The notes beneath the pieces were generated by a model that saw nothing but the letters and a program-made list of their open reading frames with translations, was not told the origin of the DNA and made no database searches. A DNA stretch of 64,000 nucleotides, from assembly GCF_004028235.1 (NCBI RefSeq), contig NZ_CP035037.1, positions 1,550,001 to 1,614,000 on the forward strand. Direction: 5' to 3'. Of this stretch, positions 40,077 to 48,249 are shown one piece after another (the first letter of the stretch is position 1; every line of letters starts with the position of its first letter). Source of the DNA: Leucobacter muris. GTDB taxonomy: Bacteria > Actinomycetota > Actinomycetes > Actinomycetales > Microbacteriaceae. The position numbers were made by a program, and so were the translations under genes.

Positions 40077-40416
40077 ATGGGCGGCGCTAACTGAGGAGTA
40101 AAATCCCCTCAAAATCCCCTCCGCCGCGCTTCGCTACCGTGATCCAGGCTTGACCGAAGTAGCTACCGCGCTCAGCGAGTATCGCCCGAAATGACGCGGC
40201 ATAGCGGCTTTTCTCAGGGAAGTACGGTCGAGTTCAGCGCGCCCCAGATAGACACTCGCGACGCTCTCATAATCCGTCGGTCGCGGGTTCAAGCCCCGCA
40301 CGCCCTACTCTCGCACCGCCGTGCACTTTTCTCGCAGGTCGACGATTGGACTGGGCCGCCCGCCCCGCCGGCGTGCGGCCCTGGCCCGAACGCCGAGATG
40401 ATGAGACAGTTGGGGC
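40077..40416. other. Intergenic right boundary of the island
   Basis: 340 bases without a convincing gene. They contain a short repeated AAAATCCCCTC/AAAATCCCCTCC pair near 40102-40121, the 43-bp att-like repeat at 40266-40308, and then GC-rich chromosome sequence up to the DUF4385 gene. No other element is seen. Confidence 0.6.
40266..40308 (+). repeat. attR-like repeat (3' tRNA fragment)
   Basis: 43 bases identical to 33963-34005, but with no tRNA 5' half upstream and no CCA, so it is not a gene. It marks the right end of the island. Confidence 0.88.
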
Positions 40417-40935
40417 ATGGCCGACTTCGATTACTCGCTCGACTACGCCTCGCTCGACCTGCGCAGGCATCCCGAGTTGTACCGCATCGGGCGCGGCGAG
40501 CAGGGCGTGCTGAAGGTCGAGCCCTACAAGTCGGAGCTGCTGCCGCACTGGCGGTTCGCCACGCCCGAGCTCGCACGCGAGTCGAGCGAGCGCATTCTGA
40601 CCATGTTCCACGACTATCTCGCGTCGGGCGACTTCGTCGGAGCGGACATGGCTCGCAAGTTCCTGCAGATGGGATACACCCGGGCACGGCGCTACGCGAA
40701 CCATCTGGGCGGCAAGAAGTACCGCGGTCCGGTTCCCGCTGATCGAAAGGGGCAGAGCGGCGCCCACGGCAGAGCGGAGCTCGAGCGCCAGGAGGACCCC
40801 GTCAAAGCCGAGAGCGCACGCATCTTCAAGGAGGCGTGGGATCGCGCTGCGGCGGATCCCCGCTACCGCGAGCTCAGGAGCGAGCATCGCCGACGCCACG
40901 AGTCCGGTGATCCATCGAGCGCCCAGCGCCGCTAG
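40417..40935 (+). CDS. DUF4385 family protein
   Basis: 172 residues. The DUF4385 core is clear: FDYSLDYASLDLRRHPELYRIGRGEQGVLKVEPYKSELLPHWRFATPELARESSERI and DFVGADMARKFLQMGYTRARRYANHLGGKKY. A charged C-terminal tail (about 110-172) contains an FKEAWDRAAADPRYRELR helix. The family is small and cytosolic with no known function. It starts 108 bases beyond the right island boundary and belongs to the chromosomal backbone. Confidence 0.88.
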   Translation: MADFDYSLDYASLDLRRHPELYRIGRGEQGVLKVEPYKSELLPHWRFATPELARESSERILTMFHDYLASGDFVGADMARKFLQMGYTRARRYANHLGGKKYRGPVPADRKGQSGAHGRAELERQEDPVKAESARIFKEAWDRAAADPRYRELRSEHRRRHESGDPSSAQRR

Positions 40936-41103
40936 TGCCGGGAAACGACGGGCCCGCGCGACGCCGCACCGCCCGAGGGGTTCCGAGACTCTTTCGCAGA
41001 CATCGCAGCTGCCCCCGACGAGTTCACCACGGGTCGGGCGGCGAAAGAGCTGGCGCTCTGGTTCCGCGTGAGAGCTGGCAGGATCGCACGCAAGCCGGCC
41101 TGA
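40936..41103 (+). other. Coding-like remnant after the DUF4385 gene
   Basis: In the same frame as DUF4385, but after its stop, the sequence reads APPEGFRDSFADIAAAPDEF, then TTGRAAKELALWFRVRAGRI and ARKPA before TGA 41101-41103. The pattern looks like the end of a real protein, yet there is no start codon in frame. It may be the tail of a broken gene; the identity is unknown. Confidence 0.3.
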
Positions 41104-41118
41104 CCCGCCGCGCAGCGA

Positions 41119-42698
41119 CTACCCTGCGCTCTCGTGGCCGTCGTGCCGCCCGGCCTCCGCGAGCGCGACGATACGGTTGACCATCCCGCTGAAGATGAGC
41201 CCGTGGAAGGGCAGCATCGCCAGCCAGTAGAGCCGGCCGAGCAGACCTCTGGGGAAGAACACCGCGCGTTGACGGTACTCGGTGCCGCTGCCGTCGTCTT
41301 CGACACCGAGTTCGAGCCAGGCGCTCCCCGGCGTCCACATCTCGGCTCGCAGGCGCAGAAGCCGCTCCGGCTCGACACGCTCCACGCGCCAGACGTCGAC
41401 AGCGTCGCCGACTGCGATGCGGGACCTGCTGCGCCGGCCCCTCTGCAAGCCCACGCCACCGGCCGCTCGATCCAGCCAGCCCCGTACGGCCCAGAGCACC
41501 GAGGCCGAGTACCAGCCGTTCGCGCCGCCGATGCGAGATACGACCGACCAGACGTCCGCCGCGTCGGCGGAGGTGCGACGACTCCGCACATCCGTGAAGA
41601 CGGTGCGACCGGCCCAGTCCGGGTCACTCGGCATCGGTGCGCTCGGCGCCCCGAGCAGGTTCGAGTCGACCCAGCTCGTCTCGACCTCGTCGAGCTCGAT
41701 GCGCCCGAGTGCGAGCCGCACGGCCTCGCGATATCCGGTGAGTCCTCCGGCAGGAGGCGGAATGATCTCGTCGATCGTGCGGTCACGCATCACGCAGGGA
41801 TGCTGCAGCGATTCGACGAGGGGCCTCGCGATCTGACGGGGTACCGGCGTCACGAGGCCCACCCAGTGCGATGCCAGCCGCGGGGTGAGCACGGGCAGCG
41901 ACGCGATGCGCCGCTGCCCGAGACCGGCTTCGAGGGCGTAGCCGTTCATCATCTGCCCGTAGCGCAGCACGTCCGGTCCGCCGATGTCGAGCGAGCGGTT
42001 CAGCCCCGCATCCAACCGCGCCGCCGCGAGCAGGTAGTAGAGCACGTCGCGCACGGCGATCGGCTGGATGAAGTTGCGCACCCATCGGGGCGCCGGCATG
42101 TAGGGCAGCACATCGGTGAGATGGCGCACCATCTCGAACGAGGCGGATCCCGAGCCGATGACCACCCCGGCCTGCAGCACCGCGGTCGGCACCCCCGAGG
42201 CGAGCAGCAGGCCGCCGACCTCCTTCCTCGAGCGCAGGTGCGGCGAGAGTTCGACCCCTCGGGGTGCAGGCCGCCGAGATAGACGATGCGGTCGACGCGG
42301 GCGTCCACCGCCTGCGCCGCGACGGTGCGGGCGATCTCACGATCGAGCTGCTCGAATCGCGCCCCGCTCGCCATGGAGTGCAGCAGGTAATAGACGATGT
42401 CGATGTCGTTCATCGCTCGACCGACGGCTTCCGGATCGGCCGCGTCACCGGTCACGATGTCCACGTCGTTCGCCCACGGCAGCGCCGCGACGCGCTCGTG
42501 CGATCTCGACAGCACGCGCACCCGGTATCCGCCCGCCAGCAGCCTGGGAACGAGGCGCCCGCCCAGATAGCCCGTCGCGCCGAGCACGAGCACGCGGGGA
42601 GTCGAGCCGTCGCTCGAGCGGCGCGCGCGCAGCGCCGGCTCCCGGCCGGTCGGAGCGCTGCGCTGCTCCCGATCATGTCTCGATTCGATGTCCGTCAC
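41119..42698 (-). pseudogene. NmrA-like NAD(P)-binding / DUF2867 protein gene with a one-base frameshift
   Basis: The N-terminal frame (from GTG 42698) has the Rossmann motif RVLVLGATGYLGGRLVPRLL and then IVYLGGLHPEG. At 42255-42258, where the plus strand has CCCC, the frame breaks. One extra G in the coding strand would continue directly into VELSPHLRSRKEVGGLLLASG and then PTAVLQAGVVIGSGSASFEM in the downstream frame, which runs on through a DUF2867 domain to 41119. The repaired length is 1581 bases, 526 residues, the family norm. The change is either a real disruption or a homopolymer sequencing error. Function of the family: NAD(P)-dependent, undefined. Confidence 0.82.
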
Positions 42699-42705
42699 GA
42701 TTCCC

Positions 42706-42728
42706 CGCTTTCGCTTTCGCTTTCGCTT
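42706..42728. repeat. CGCTTT hexamer microsatellite
   Basis: Three perfect CGCTTT units (42706-42723) followed by CGCTTC and CGCGCTTC lie between the end of the small membrane gene and the frameshifted NmrA-like gene. This is a short tandem repeat in otherwise non-repetitive DNA. Confidence 0.75.
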
Positions 42729-42734
42729 CGCGCT

Positions 42735-43220
42735 TCAGCGCAGCACCTCGACCAGAACGATCCAGGAGACCAGGATCGCGGAGACGATCGCGACGAGGCA
42801 TCCCGCCGCCGCGAGCATCAGCCCGCCGGTCAGGCCCTGCGCCATCATCGACCCGGCAGCCAGGTACGCGGCGATCGGGAGGATGCCGAGAGCCGACTTC
42901 GCGACCCGGGCGCGCTGCTGAGGATCCCGCATCACGACCCGCGTCGCGTGCGCCTGGAACCAGGCGGCGCCCAGGGCCACCACGATGGTGACCAGGCCGT
43001 ACCAGAGCAGATCGATCCCGGGCACCAGGCCGACGGCCGAGACCACCAGCGCGAGCACGAGCGTGGCGATAACCGCTGCCAGCCGAGCGGTGAGGGTGCC
43101 CGCGCTCACGATCTTCTGGATGTTGACGCTCGCCGCCACGATCACCAGACCGGCGAGGGCCGCACTCGCGCCGGCCATGGCGACGTTGAAGTCGCTCCAC
43201 TGGGAGACCGTCTCGAGCAT
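42735..43220 (-). CDS. Four-helix membrane protein of unknown function
   Basis: 161 residues with four hydrophobic segments: FNVAMAGASAALAGLVIVAASVNI, LAAVIATLVLALVVSAVGLVPG, LLWYGLVTIVVALGAAWF and LAAGSMMAQGLTGGLMLAAAGCLVAIVSAILVSWIVLV. The motif ASVNIQKIVSAGTLTARLA between helices is conserved in small actinobacterial membrane proteins that I cannot name. No function is inferred. A hexamer repeat lies directly after its stop. Confidence 0.75.
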   Translation of the reverse strand: MLETVSQWSDFNVAMAGASAALAGLVIVAASVNIQKIVSAGTLTARLAAVIATLVLALVVSAVGLVPGIDLLWYGLVTIVVALGAAWFQAHATRVVMRDPQQRARVAKSALGILPIAAYLAAGSMMAQGLTGGLMLAAAGCLVAIVSAILVSWIVLVEVLR

Positions 43221-43289
43221 GGCTTCATGCTACGCCGCTCGCCGGCGCTCGCGGGTGCGACCTCGCAGGCCGAGGAGTGAAGCGCCCGC

Positions 43290-44306
43290 TCACCCCTCGA
43301 GCGTCTGCACCCAGCCGCGCAGCCGGTCGAGCCCGTCGATGGTCGAGGTGAGACCCAGCGCCTGCACGTCGCGTCCCTGCACGAGCATCGTCTGCTGCGC
43401 GCCCGGCAGCGCGGCCACGGCCGGGTTCGCGAGCAGTTCGGCGAAGATGCGGTCGCCGCTGCCGTTCATATCGACCAGCAGGATCCCGTCGGGTGCGGCC
43501 TCGACGATCTGCTCGGCCGAGATCGGGCCGGTGATGTCGATGCCGAGTTCGCCGCTCACCGAGCGGGCGCCCGCGAGGCTCAGCATCTCGAGAGGGAATG
43601 CGTGGCCGGCGGTGATGAACGGGCGGCCGGCCTGGTTGGTGAGCACGAGCACGCGCGGGCCGCTCTCGGCCGCAGCCGAGTCGGCATCGGAATCGGAGGC
43701 CTGCAGGCCTTCGGCGAGTTGCGAGGCGAGAGCGTCGGCCTCGTCGTCGGCGCCGGTGGCCTGGCCGATGAGGTCGATGTTGGCGGTGACGCTGTCGACG
43801 CTCGACCACACGTCGGGCAGCAGCAGGGCGGGCACGCCCGAGTGCTGCAGCACCCCGCCGATGCTGCTCTCGGCGCCGTGCCGGGGGCTCATGATGACGA
43901 GGTCGGGTGCGAGTGCGATCACGGTCTCGGCGTTCAGCTCCATGGCGACGGGGATGGTGTTCGGCACCTGCTCCATCTCGTCGATGTGGCCGCCGAGGGC
44001 GGGCTTGGTGACCGCCTCGGGCACGAGCACGAGACGGTCGGCGAGGCCCAGCACGGCCACGACCTCGGCGCTCTCGTAGTCGAGCGCCGCGATGCTCTCG
44101 GGTGCGGACTCGAGGGTGAGCTCGGCCGCCTCGGCGCCCCGACCCGCGGGCACCTGGATCGTGCGGGGGAACGCCGCCTCCCCGGCGACGGAACCGCTGG
44201 AGCCCGCGGAGTCGGTGGCGGGGGCGTCGTTCGATGCTGCGCACGCGGAGAGCATCAGCGCCGCCGAGGCGGCGATCGCGAGGGCTGCGAGGCGTCGTTT
44301 GGGCAC
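43290..44306 (-). CDS. hmuT: Haem/iron ABC importer substrate-binding lipoprotein (HmuT-like)
   Basis: 338 residues from GTG 44306, preceded by GAAAGGA. The signal MPKRRLAALAIAASAALMLSAC has lipobox Cys22. A Ser/Ala-rich linker leads to the periplasmic-binding type III fold: PESIAALDYESAEVVAVLGLADRLV, LNAETVIALAPDLVIMSPRHG, then RVLVLTNQAGRPFITAGHAFPLEMLSLAGA and ISAEQIVEAAPDGILLVD, the TroA/HmuT pattern. It is the last gene of an operon with the permease and ATPase, and it lies divergent from hemH and chdC, so haem is the likely cargo; siderophore cannot be excluded. Confidence 0.88.
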   Translation of the reverse strand: MPKRRLAALAIAASAALMLSACAASNDAPATDSAGSSGSVAGEAAFPRTIQVPAGRGAEAAELTLESAPESIAALDYESAEVVAVLGLADRLVLVPEAVTKPALGGHIDEMEQVPNTIPVAMELNAETVIALAPDLVIMSPRHGAESSIGGVLQHSGVPALLLPDVWSSVDSVTANIDLIGQATGADDEADALASQLAEGLQASDSDADSAAAESGPRVLVLTNQAGRPFITAGHAFPLEMLSLAGARSVSGELGIDITGPISAEQIVEAAPDGILLVDMNGSGDRIFAELLANPAVAALPGAQQTMLVQGRDVQALGLTSTIDGLDRLRGWVQTLEG

Positions 44307-44362
44307 GGGGGTTCCTTTCGGGGAGAGGTTCGCGGAGCGCGGGACGGGCTCAGCGGGCGGGT

Positions 44363-45220
44363 TCAGCGGTCGTCGGTGGCGAGGAACGAGCGACCGTGAG
44401 GCGTGGTGTGGATGGTGGTGTGCACGCCGTAGGCGGCGTGCACGAGCTCGGGCTGCAGCACCTCGGCGGGTCTGCCGGCGTGCGACCCGCCGCCGCCGTC
44501 GAGCAGCAGGATCTGCGTGCACGCGTTGAGGGCGAGGCTGAGATCGTGCAGCGCGGCGATGACGATCTTGCCGTCGTTGCCGAGCCGGCGCATCGTCTGC
44601 TCGACGGCGCGCTGGTGGAACAGGTCGAGCGCCGAGGTCGGCTCGTCGAAGATGACCACGGGCGTGTCCTGCGCCAGCACGCGGGCGAGCTGCACGAGCT
44701 GCCGCTGCCCGCCCGAGAGCGAGCCGTAGCGGCGCTGGGCGAGATCCTCGACCCCCGCGTCGGCGAGTGCGCTCCGCGCCGCTTCGCCCGCGTGGGGGTG
44801 CTGCGACGCGTGCGCGCCGATCTCGACGAGCTCGCGCACGCGGAGCTCGTCGGGTGCCCGCAGGTCCTGCGGCAGCAGCGACACGACCGAGGCGCGTCTG
44901 CGGGGCGGCATGCCCGGCAGGTCGACGTCGCCGTAGCGCAGGCTGCCGAAGCTCTGCACTCCGGAGCAGGCGAGCGCGCCGAGCAGCGACGACTTGCCGA
45001 CCCCGTTGGGGCCCACGACGCCGAGCACGGTGCCGGGCAGCAGCCTGAGGGTGAGGGGGTCGCTCAGGGCCCGCCCGCCGCGATAGGCGCCGAAGGAGCC
45101 GAGCGTGAGCGTGCCGCCGAGCAGCAGGCAGGGCCCGCCGCCGAACGGGTTGGTCGTCGCAGCCCCTCCGGCGTGCTCGGGCGCGGGTCCGGTTCGGCGC
45201 GCCATCAGCCCGCTCCCCAT
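44363..45220 (-). CDS. hmuV: Haem/iron ABC importer ATP-binding protein (HmuV-like)
   Basis: 285 residues. The ATG at 45220 overlaps the permease TGA (TGATG). Walker A GPNGVGKSS, signature LSGGQRQ, Walker B VVIFDEPTSALDLFHQ, and the switch His in VIAALHDLSLALNACTQILLL are in the order of FecE/HmuV proteins. An N-terminal stretch of about 45 residues (RTGPAPEHAGGAATTNPFGGG) precedes the core. It powers haem or iron-siderophore uptake with the FecCD permease encoded just upstream. Confidence 0.9.
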   Translation of the reverse strand: MGSGLMARRTGPAPEHAGGAATTNPFGGGPCLLLGGTLTLGSFGAYRGGRALSDPLTLRLLPGTVLGVVGPNGVGKSSLLGALACSGVQSFGSLRYGDVDLPGMPPRRRASVVSLLPQDLRAPDELRVRELVEIGAHASQHPHAGEAARSALADAGVEDLAQRRYGSLSGGQRQLVQLARVLAQDTPVVIFDEPTSALDLFHQRAVEQTMRRLGNDGKIVIAALHDLSLALNACTQILLLDGGGGSHAGRPAEVLQPELVHAAYGVHTTIHTTPHGRSFLATDDR

Positions 45221-46224
45221 CAGCTCTGCTGCCTTCTGAGCAGCAGGAAGAGGAAGATCGGGGCGCCGACGAGTGCCGCGACGACGCCGGTCTGCACGAC
45301 GGTGGCGCCGAAGGCGGTGCGGGCGACGGTGTCTGCGAGCACCATGAAGAGCGCACCGCCGAGCGCCGAGAACGGCAGCAGCCTGGCGTGCGAGGCTCCG
45401 AGCACCAGCCGCATCGCGTGGGGAACGACGAGGCCCACGAAGCTGATGATCCCGCTCACCGCGACCGCCGCGCCCGTCACGAGCGAGGCCACGAGCAGCA
45501 GCACGGTGCGTTCGCGGCCCACGTGCACACCGGAGGTGGCGGCGATCTGCTCGCCGAGCGCGAGGGCGTCGAGGGCGCGGATGCGGGTGAGGAAGTAGCC
45601 GATGCCGATGAGGATCGGCACCGTCGCGATCGCGGCGTGCTGCCAGTTGCGCAGCTCGAGGTCTCCGGCCAGCCAGAACATGGCGCTGCGCACGAGGGCG
45701 TCGTCGGCGGCGTTGGCGATGAGCACGTTGATGAGCGCTCCGGCGAGCGCGCTGAGAGACACTCCCACGAGGATGATCGTGGGCGAGCCGAGATCCTTCC
45801 TCGCCTGGAGCACGAACTGCAGGATCAGCGTCACGACGGTCGCCCCCGCGAATGCCGCGAGCGGCACGCCCCACAGCGCCGATCCCGAGAGGCCGAGGGT
45901 GATCCCGGCGACCGCGCCCATGGCGGCGCCGGCCGAGACGCCGGTGATGCCGGGCTCGGCGAGCGGGTTGCGCAGCAGAGCCTGCATGACGACGCCGGTG
46001 GTGGCGAGCGCGGCGCCCACGAGGGCCGCGACGGCGATGCGGGGGAGGCGGATCGACCAGACGACCGCGACCGCGCGCTCGTCGGTGCGGGCCGGATCCA
46101 CGAGTGCGCGCAGCGTCTCGATCGGCGTGAGTGAGACGATGCCCATGCAGAGGGCGGCGAGGGCGGCGACGGCGAGCAGCAGGGTGCAGGCCAGGGCGAC
46201 GAGCGGGGCGCGGCGGATCCTCAT
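45220..46224 (-). CDS. hmuU: Haem/iron ABC importer permease (FecCD family, HmuU-like)
   Basis: 334 residues from ATG 46224 (MRIRRAPLVALACTLLL). Family markers are IRLPRIAVAALVGAALATTGVVMQALLRNPLAEPGITGVSAGA, MFWLAGDLELRNW, and ISFVGLVVPHAMRLVLGASHARLLPFSALGGALFMVLADTVAR. The FecCD fold has about ten membrane helices. A GTG at 46305 would add 27 residues, but it lies inside the operator-like repeats and lacks a ribosome site, so 46224 is preferred (GGGAG precedes it). It forms the channel of the hmuTUV importer. Confidence 0.9.
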   Translation of the reverse strand: MRIRRAPLVALACTLLLAVAALAALCMGIVSLTPIETLRALVDPARTDERAVAVVWSIRLPRIAVAALVGAALATTGVVMQALLRNPLAEPGITGVSAGAAMGAVAGITLGLSGSALWGVPLAAFAGATVVTLILQFVLQARKDLGSPTIILVGVSLSALAGALINVLIANAADDALVRSAMFWLAGDLELRNWQHAAIATVPILIGIGYFLTRIRALDALALGEQIAATSGVHVGRERTVLLLVASLVTGAAVAVSGIISFVGLVVPHAMRLVLGASHARLLPFSALGGALFMVLADTVARTAFGATVVQTGVVAALVGAPIFLFLLLRRQQS

Positions 46225-46291
46225 GAACTCCCGAGCGGGGATTGCTAGCGTCGTGACCTGAGCGGTCGGTTGCGGGGGCGCACTGGTGCCC

Positions 46292-46330
46292 ACATCAGAT
46301 CTCACAGATCAGATGTTATACATCAGATCT
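46292..46330. promoter_or_regulatory. Three alternating 11-bp half-sites between hmuU and hemH
   Basis: ACATCAGATCT at 46292-46302, AGATCAGATGT at 46306-46316 and ACATCAGATCT at 46320-46330 start exactly 14 bases apart. The middle copy is the inverted form with one central difference, so two overlapping palindromes are formed (centres 46304 and 46318). The TATA-like sequence at 46317 gives possible -10 boxes in both directions. The site lies between divergent haem-uptake and haem-synthesis genes and fits a haem- or iron-responsive repressor; the regulator is not known. Confidence 0.65.
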
Positions 46331-46359
46331 ACAGGAAGCCTGATGATACGGTGCAAGCC

Positions 46360-47484
46360 ATGACCGAGAACGTTCACCCCACCGTGCCGCTCACCGATCC
46401 GCTGCCCTACGACGCACTGCTGCTCTGCTCGTTCGGCGGGCCGAACGGCCCCGAAGACGTCATCCCGTTCCTGCGCAACGTCACCCGGGGCAAGGGCATC
46501 CCCGAGGAGCGCCTGGCCGAGGTGGGGGAGCACTACCACCACTTCGACGGCCGCAGCCCGATCAACGAGCAGAATCTCGCGCTCGTCGCGGCCCTCGAGG
46601 AGGAGCTGCGACGGCGCGGCGTGTCGCTGCCCGTGATCTGGGGCAACCGCAACTGGCACCCCTACACCGTCGACACGCTGCGCGACGCCGCCGCCTTCGG
46701 GGCTCGCCGCATCCTCACCATCGTCACCAGCGCCTACGCGTCGTACTCGGGCAGCCGCCAGTACCGCGAGCACCTGGCGGCGGCCCTCGCCGAGCTGAAG
46801 GCCGACGCCCCTCGCATCGATGTGCTGCGCCCCTTCTTCAACGAGCCCGGATTCGTCGACGCGAACCGCCACGCGATCGAGGAAGCGGCGTCCGGCCTCG
46901 ACGGCGGCCTCGACGGCGCCCACATCGTGTATGTGACGCACTCGATCCCCGACACGATGCAGGACGCCTCGGCGGTGACCGGGCCCGGTTATCGCGAGCA
47001 GCACGAGGATGTGCGCGCCACGATCGACGCCGCCCTGGCCCAGCGCTACGGCGTCGAGATCGCATCTTCGCTCGCCTACTGCTCCCGCTCGGGCGATCCG
47101 CGGACGCCTTGGCTCGAGCCCGACGTCAACGACCACATCGAAGTGCTGGCCGGCCAGGGCGTGCGCAAGATCGTGATCGCGCCGATCGGCTTCATCTCCG
47201 ACCACATGGAGGTCGCCTTCGATCTCGACGTGGAAGCGCTCGAGACCGCCGCCGAGCAAGGTGTCTCCGCGGTGCGGGCCGACACCGTGGGCGTGCGCCG
47301 CGCGTTCGTCTCGGGGCTCGTCGACATGGTGCTCGAACGCGCGGCGCGCGAGCGCGGCGAGACCGTCGAGGCGCGCACCGCCGGCTCTCTTCCCGCCTTC
47401 CCCGACGATGCACCGGCCGGCAGCTGCCGCATGCGCCACGGCGAGGTCACCGGCATCCCGGTGATCGCGGGCCACGAAGACTGA
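46360..47484 (+). CDS. hemH: Coproporphyrin III ferrochelatase (HemH/CpfC)
   Basis: 374 residues. Inserts Fe2+ into coproporphyrin III in the haem route of Actinobacteria and Firmicutes. Markers are ALLLCSFGGPNGPEDVIPFLRNVTRGK at the N-terminus, the PVIWGNRNWHPYTVDTLRDA segment, IVTSAYASYSGSRQYRE, the metal-binding His in YVTHSIPDTM and the Glu in GFISDHMEVAFDLD. The start is ATG 46360; a GTG nine bases upstream is possible. chdC follows after 39 bases, giving the last two steps of coproporphyrin-dependent haem synthesis together. Expression probably answers to the operator at 46292. Confidence 0.94.
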   Translation: MTENVHPTVPLTDPLPYDALLLCSFGGPNGPEDVIPFLRNVTRGKGIPEERLAEVGEHYHHFDGRSPINEQNLALVAALEEELRRRGVSLPVIWGNRNWHPYTVDTLRDAAAFGARRILTIVTSAYASYSGSRQYREHLAAALAELKADAPRIDVLRPFFNEPGFVDANRHAIEEAASGLDGGLDGAHIVYVTHSIPDTMQDASAVTGPGYREQHEDVRATIDAALAQRYGVEIASSLAYCSRSGDPRTPWLEPDVNDHIEVLAGQGVRKIVIAPIGFISDHMEVAFDLDVEALETAAEQGVSAVRADTVGVRRAFVSGLVDMVLERAARERGETVEARTAGSLPAFPDDAPAGSCRMRHGEVTGIPVIAGHED

Positions 47485-47523
47485 GCGCATCCGATCCCGA
47501 GCACGAGGAGCACCCGAGAAGCC

Positions 47524-48249
47524 ATGACCGAAGCAGCCCGCCCCGCAGTCGACCACTCCGCCGTCGCGGACGCGATCAACGACGACATCAATTACACCAT
47601 GTACGCCGTCTTCCGTGTCGAGCGCGTCGCGCCCGCGCTGGGGGTCTCCCCGGCATGGGCCTCGATCGTGCGGGGTCTGCTCGTCGAACTCGATGAGGTC
47701 GAGGGTCTCACGACGCGCGGCTGGTACGACGTGGCCGGCTACCGAGCCGACGCCGATGTGCTCGTGTGGTGGCACGCGCCGACGCCCGAGGCGCCGCAGC
47801 AGGCCTACCGCTCGGTACTCGACTGGGCGGGCGGGCGCCTCTCGCCCGTCTGGTCGTCGATCGGCGTGCACCGCGCCGCCGAGTTCAATCGGGGTCACGT
47901 GCCGGCCTTCCTCGCGGGCGACGATCCGCGCGGCTACCTCTGCGTCTATCCCTTCGTCCGCGGGCGCGAGTGGTACCTGCTGCCCGACGACGAGCGCCGG
48001 GAGCTGCTGCGGGAGCATGGCGCGGCGGCCCGCGACTACGGAGACGTGCTCGCCAACACCGTCGCGTCGTTCGCGCTCGGCGATTACGAGTGGCTGCTCG
48101 CGTTCGAGGCCGACGAGCTGACGCGCATCGTCGATCTGATGCGCGAGCTGCGCGCGACCGGCGCGCGCCGCCACGTGATCGAGGAGACGCCGTTCTTCAC
48201 AGGCCCCCGCCGCGACCCCGAGTCGCTGCTCGCGAAGGTCGTGCTCTAG
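47524..48249 (+). CDS. chdC: Coproheme decarboxylase (HemQ)
   Basis: 241 residues. Converts coproheme to haem b with hydrogen peroxide, the final step after CpfC. Markers are ADADVLVWWHAPTPEAPQQAY, the radical Tyr151 in REWYLLPDDERRELLREHG, and the C-terminal FALGDYEWLLAFEADELTRIVDLMRELRATGARRH and EETPFFTG, which identify the chlorite-dismutase-like fold. The gene ends GTG CTC TAG at 48247-48249; that TAG is part of the CTAG target into which an IS481 element is inserted, and the coding sequence is intact. Upstream GAGGAG supports the ATG. Confidence 0.95.
   Translation: MTEAARPAVDHSAVADAINDDINYTMYAVFRVERVAPALGVSPAWASIVRGLLVELDEVEGLTTRGWYDVAGYRADADVLVWWHAPTPEAPQQAYRSVLDWAGGRLSPVWSSIGVHRAAEFNRGHVPAFLAGDDPRGYLCVYPFVRGREWYLLPDDERRELLREHGAAARDYGDVLANTVASFALGDYEWLLAFEADELTRIVDLMRELRATGARRHVIEETPFFTGPRRDPESLLAKVVL

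Larger units (their letters stand above)
33963..40308. mobile_element. Genomic island at the tRNA(CAU) gene, bounded by 43-bp direct repeats
   Basis: The two copies of the 43-bp repeat (33963-34005 inside the tRNA, and 40266-40308) delimit 6.3 kb whose GC content is visibly lower and whose codon choice is less GC-rich than both flanks. It contains a TetR regulator, a MacB/FtsX-type exporter, an IS3 element in a membrane gene, a DUF4190 protein, an unknown protein and an XRE regulator. That is the footprint of site-specific integration at a tRNA 3' end. No integrase or excisionase gene is visible, so it appears immobilised or was moved in trans. Confidence 0.8.

Noticed and set aside
40266..40308. 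A second tRNA(CAU) gene
   Set aside because: Only the 3' half is present, with no D-arm, acceptor 5' strand or CCA; it is an att-like repeat.
46225..46305. Use of GTG 46305 as start of the FecCD permease
   Set aside because: It would place the operator repeats inside the coding start and has no ribosome site; ATG 46224 gives the family-typical N-terminus.
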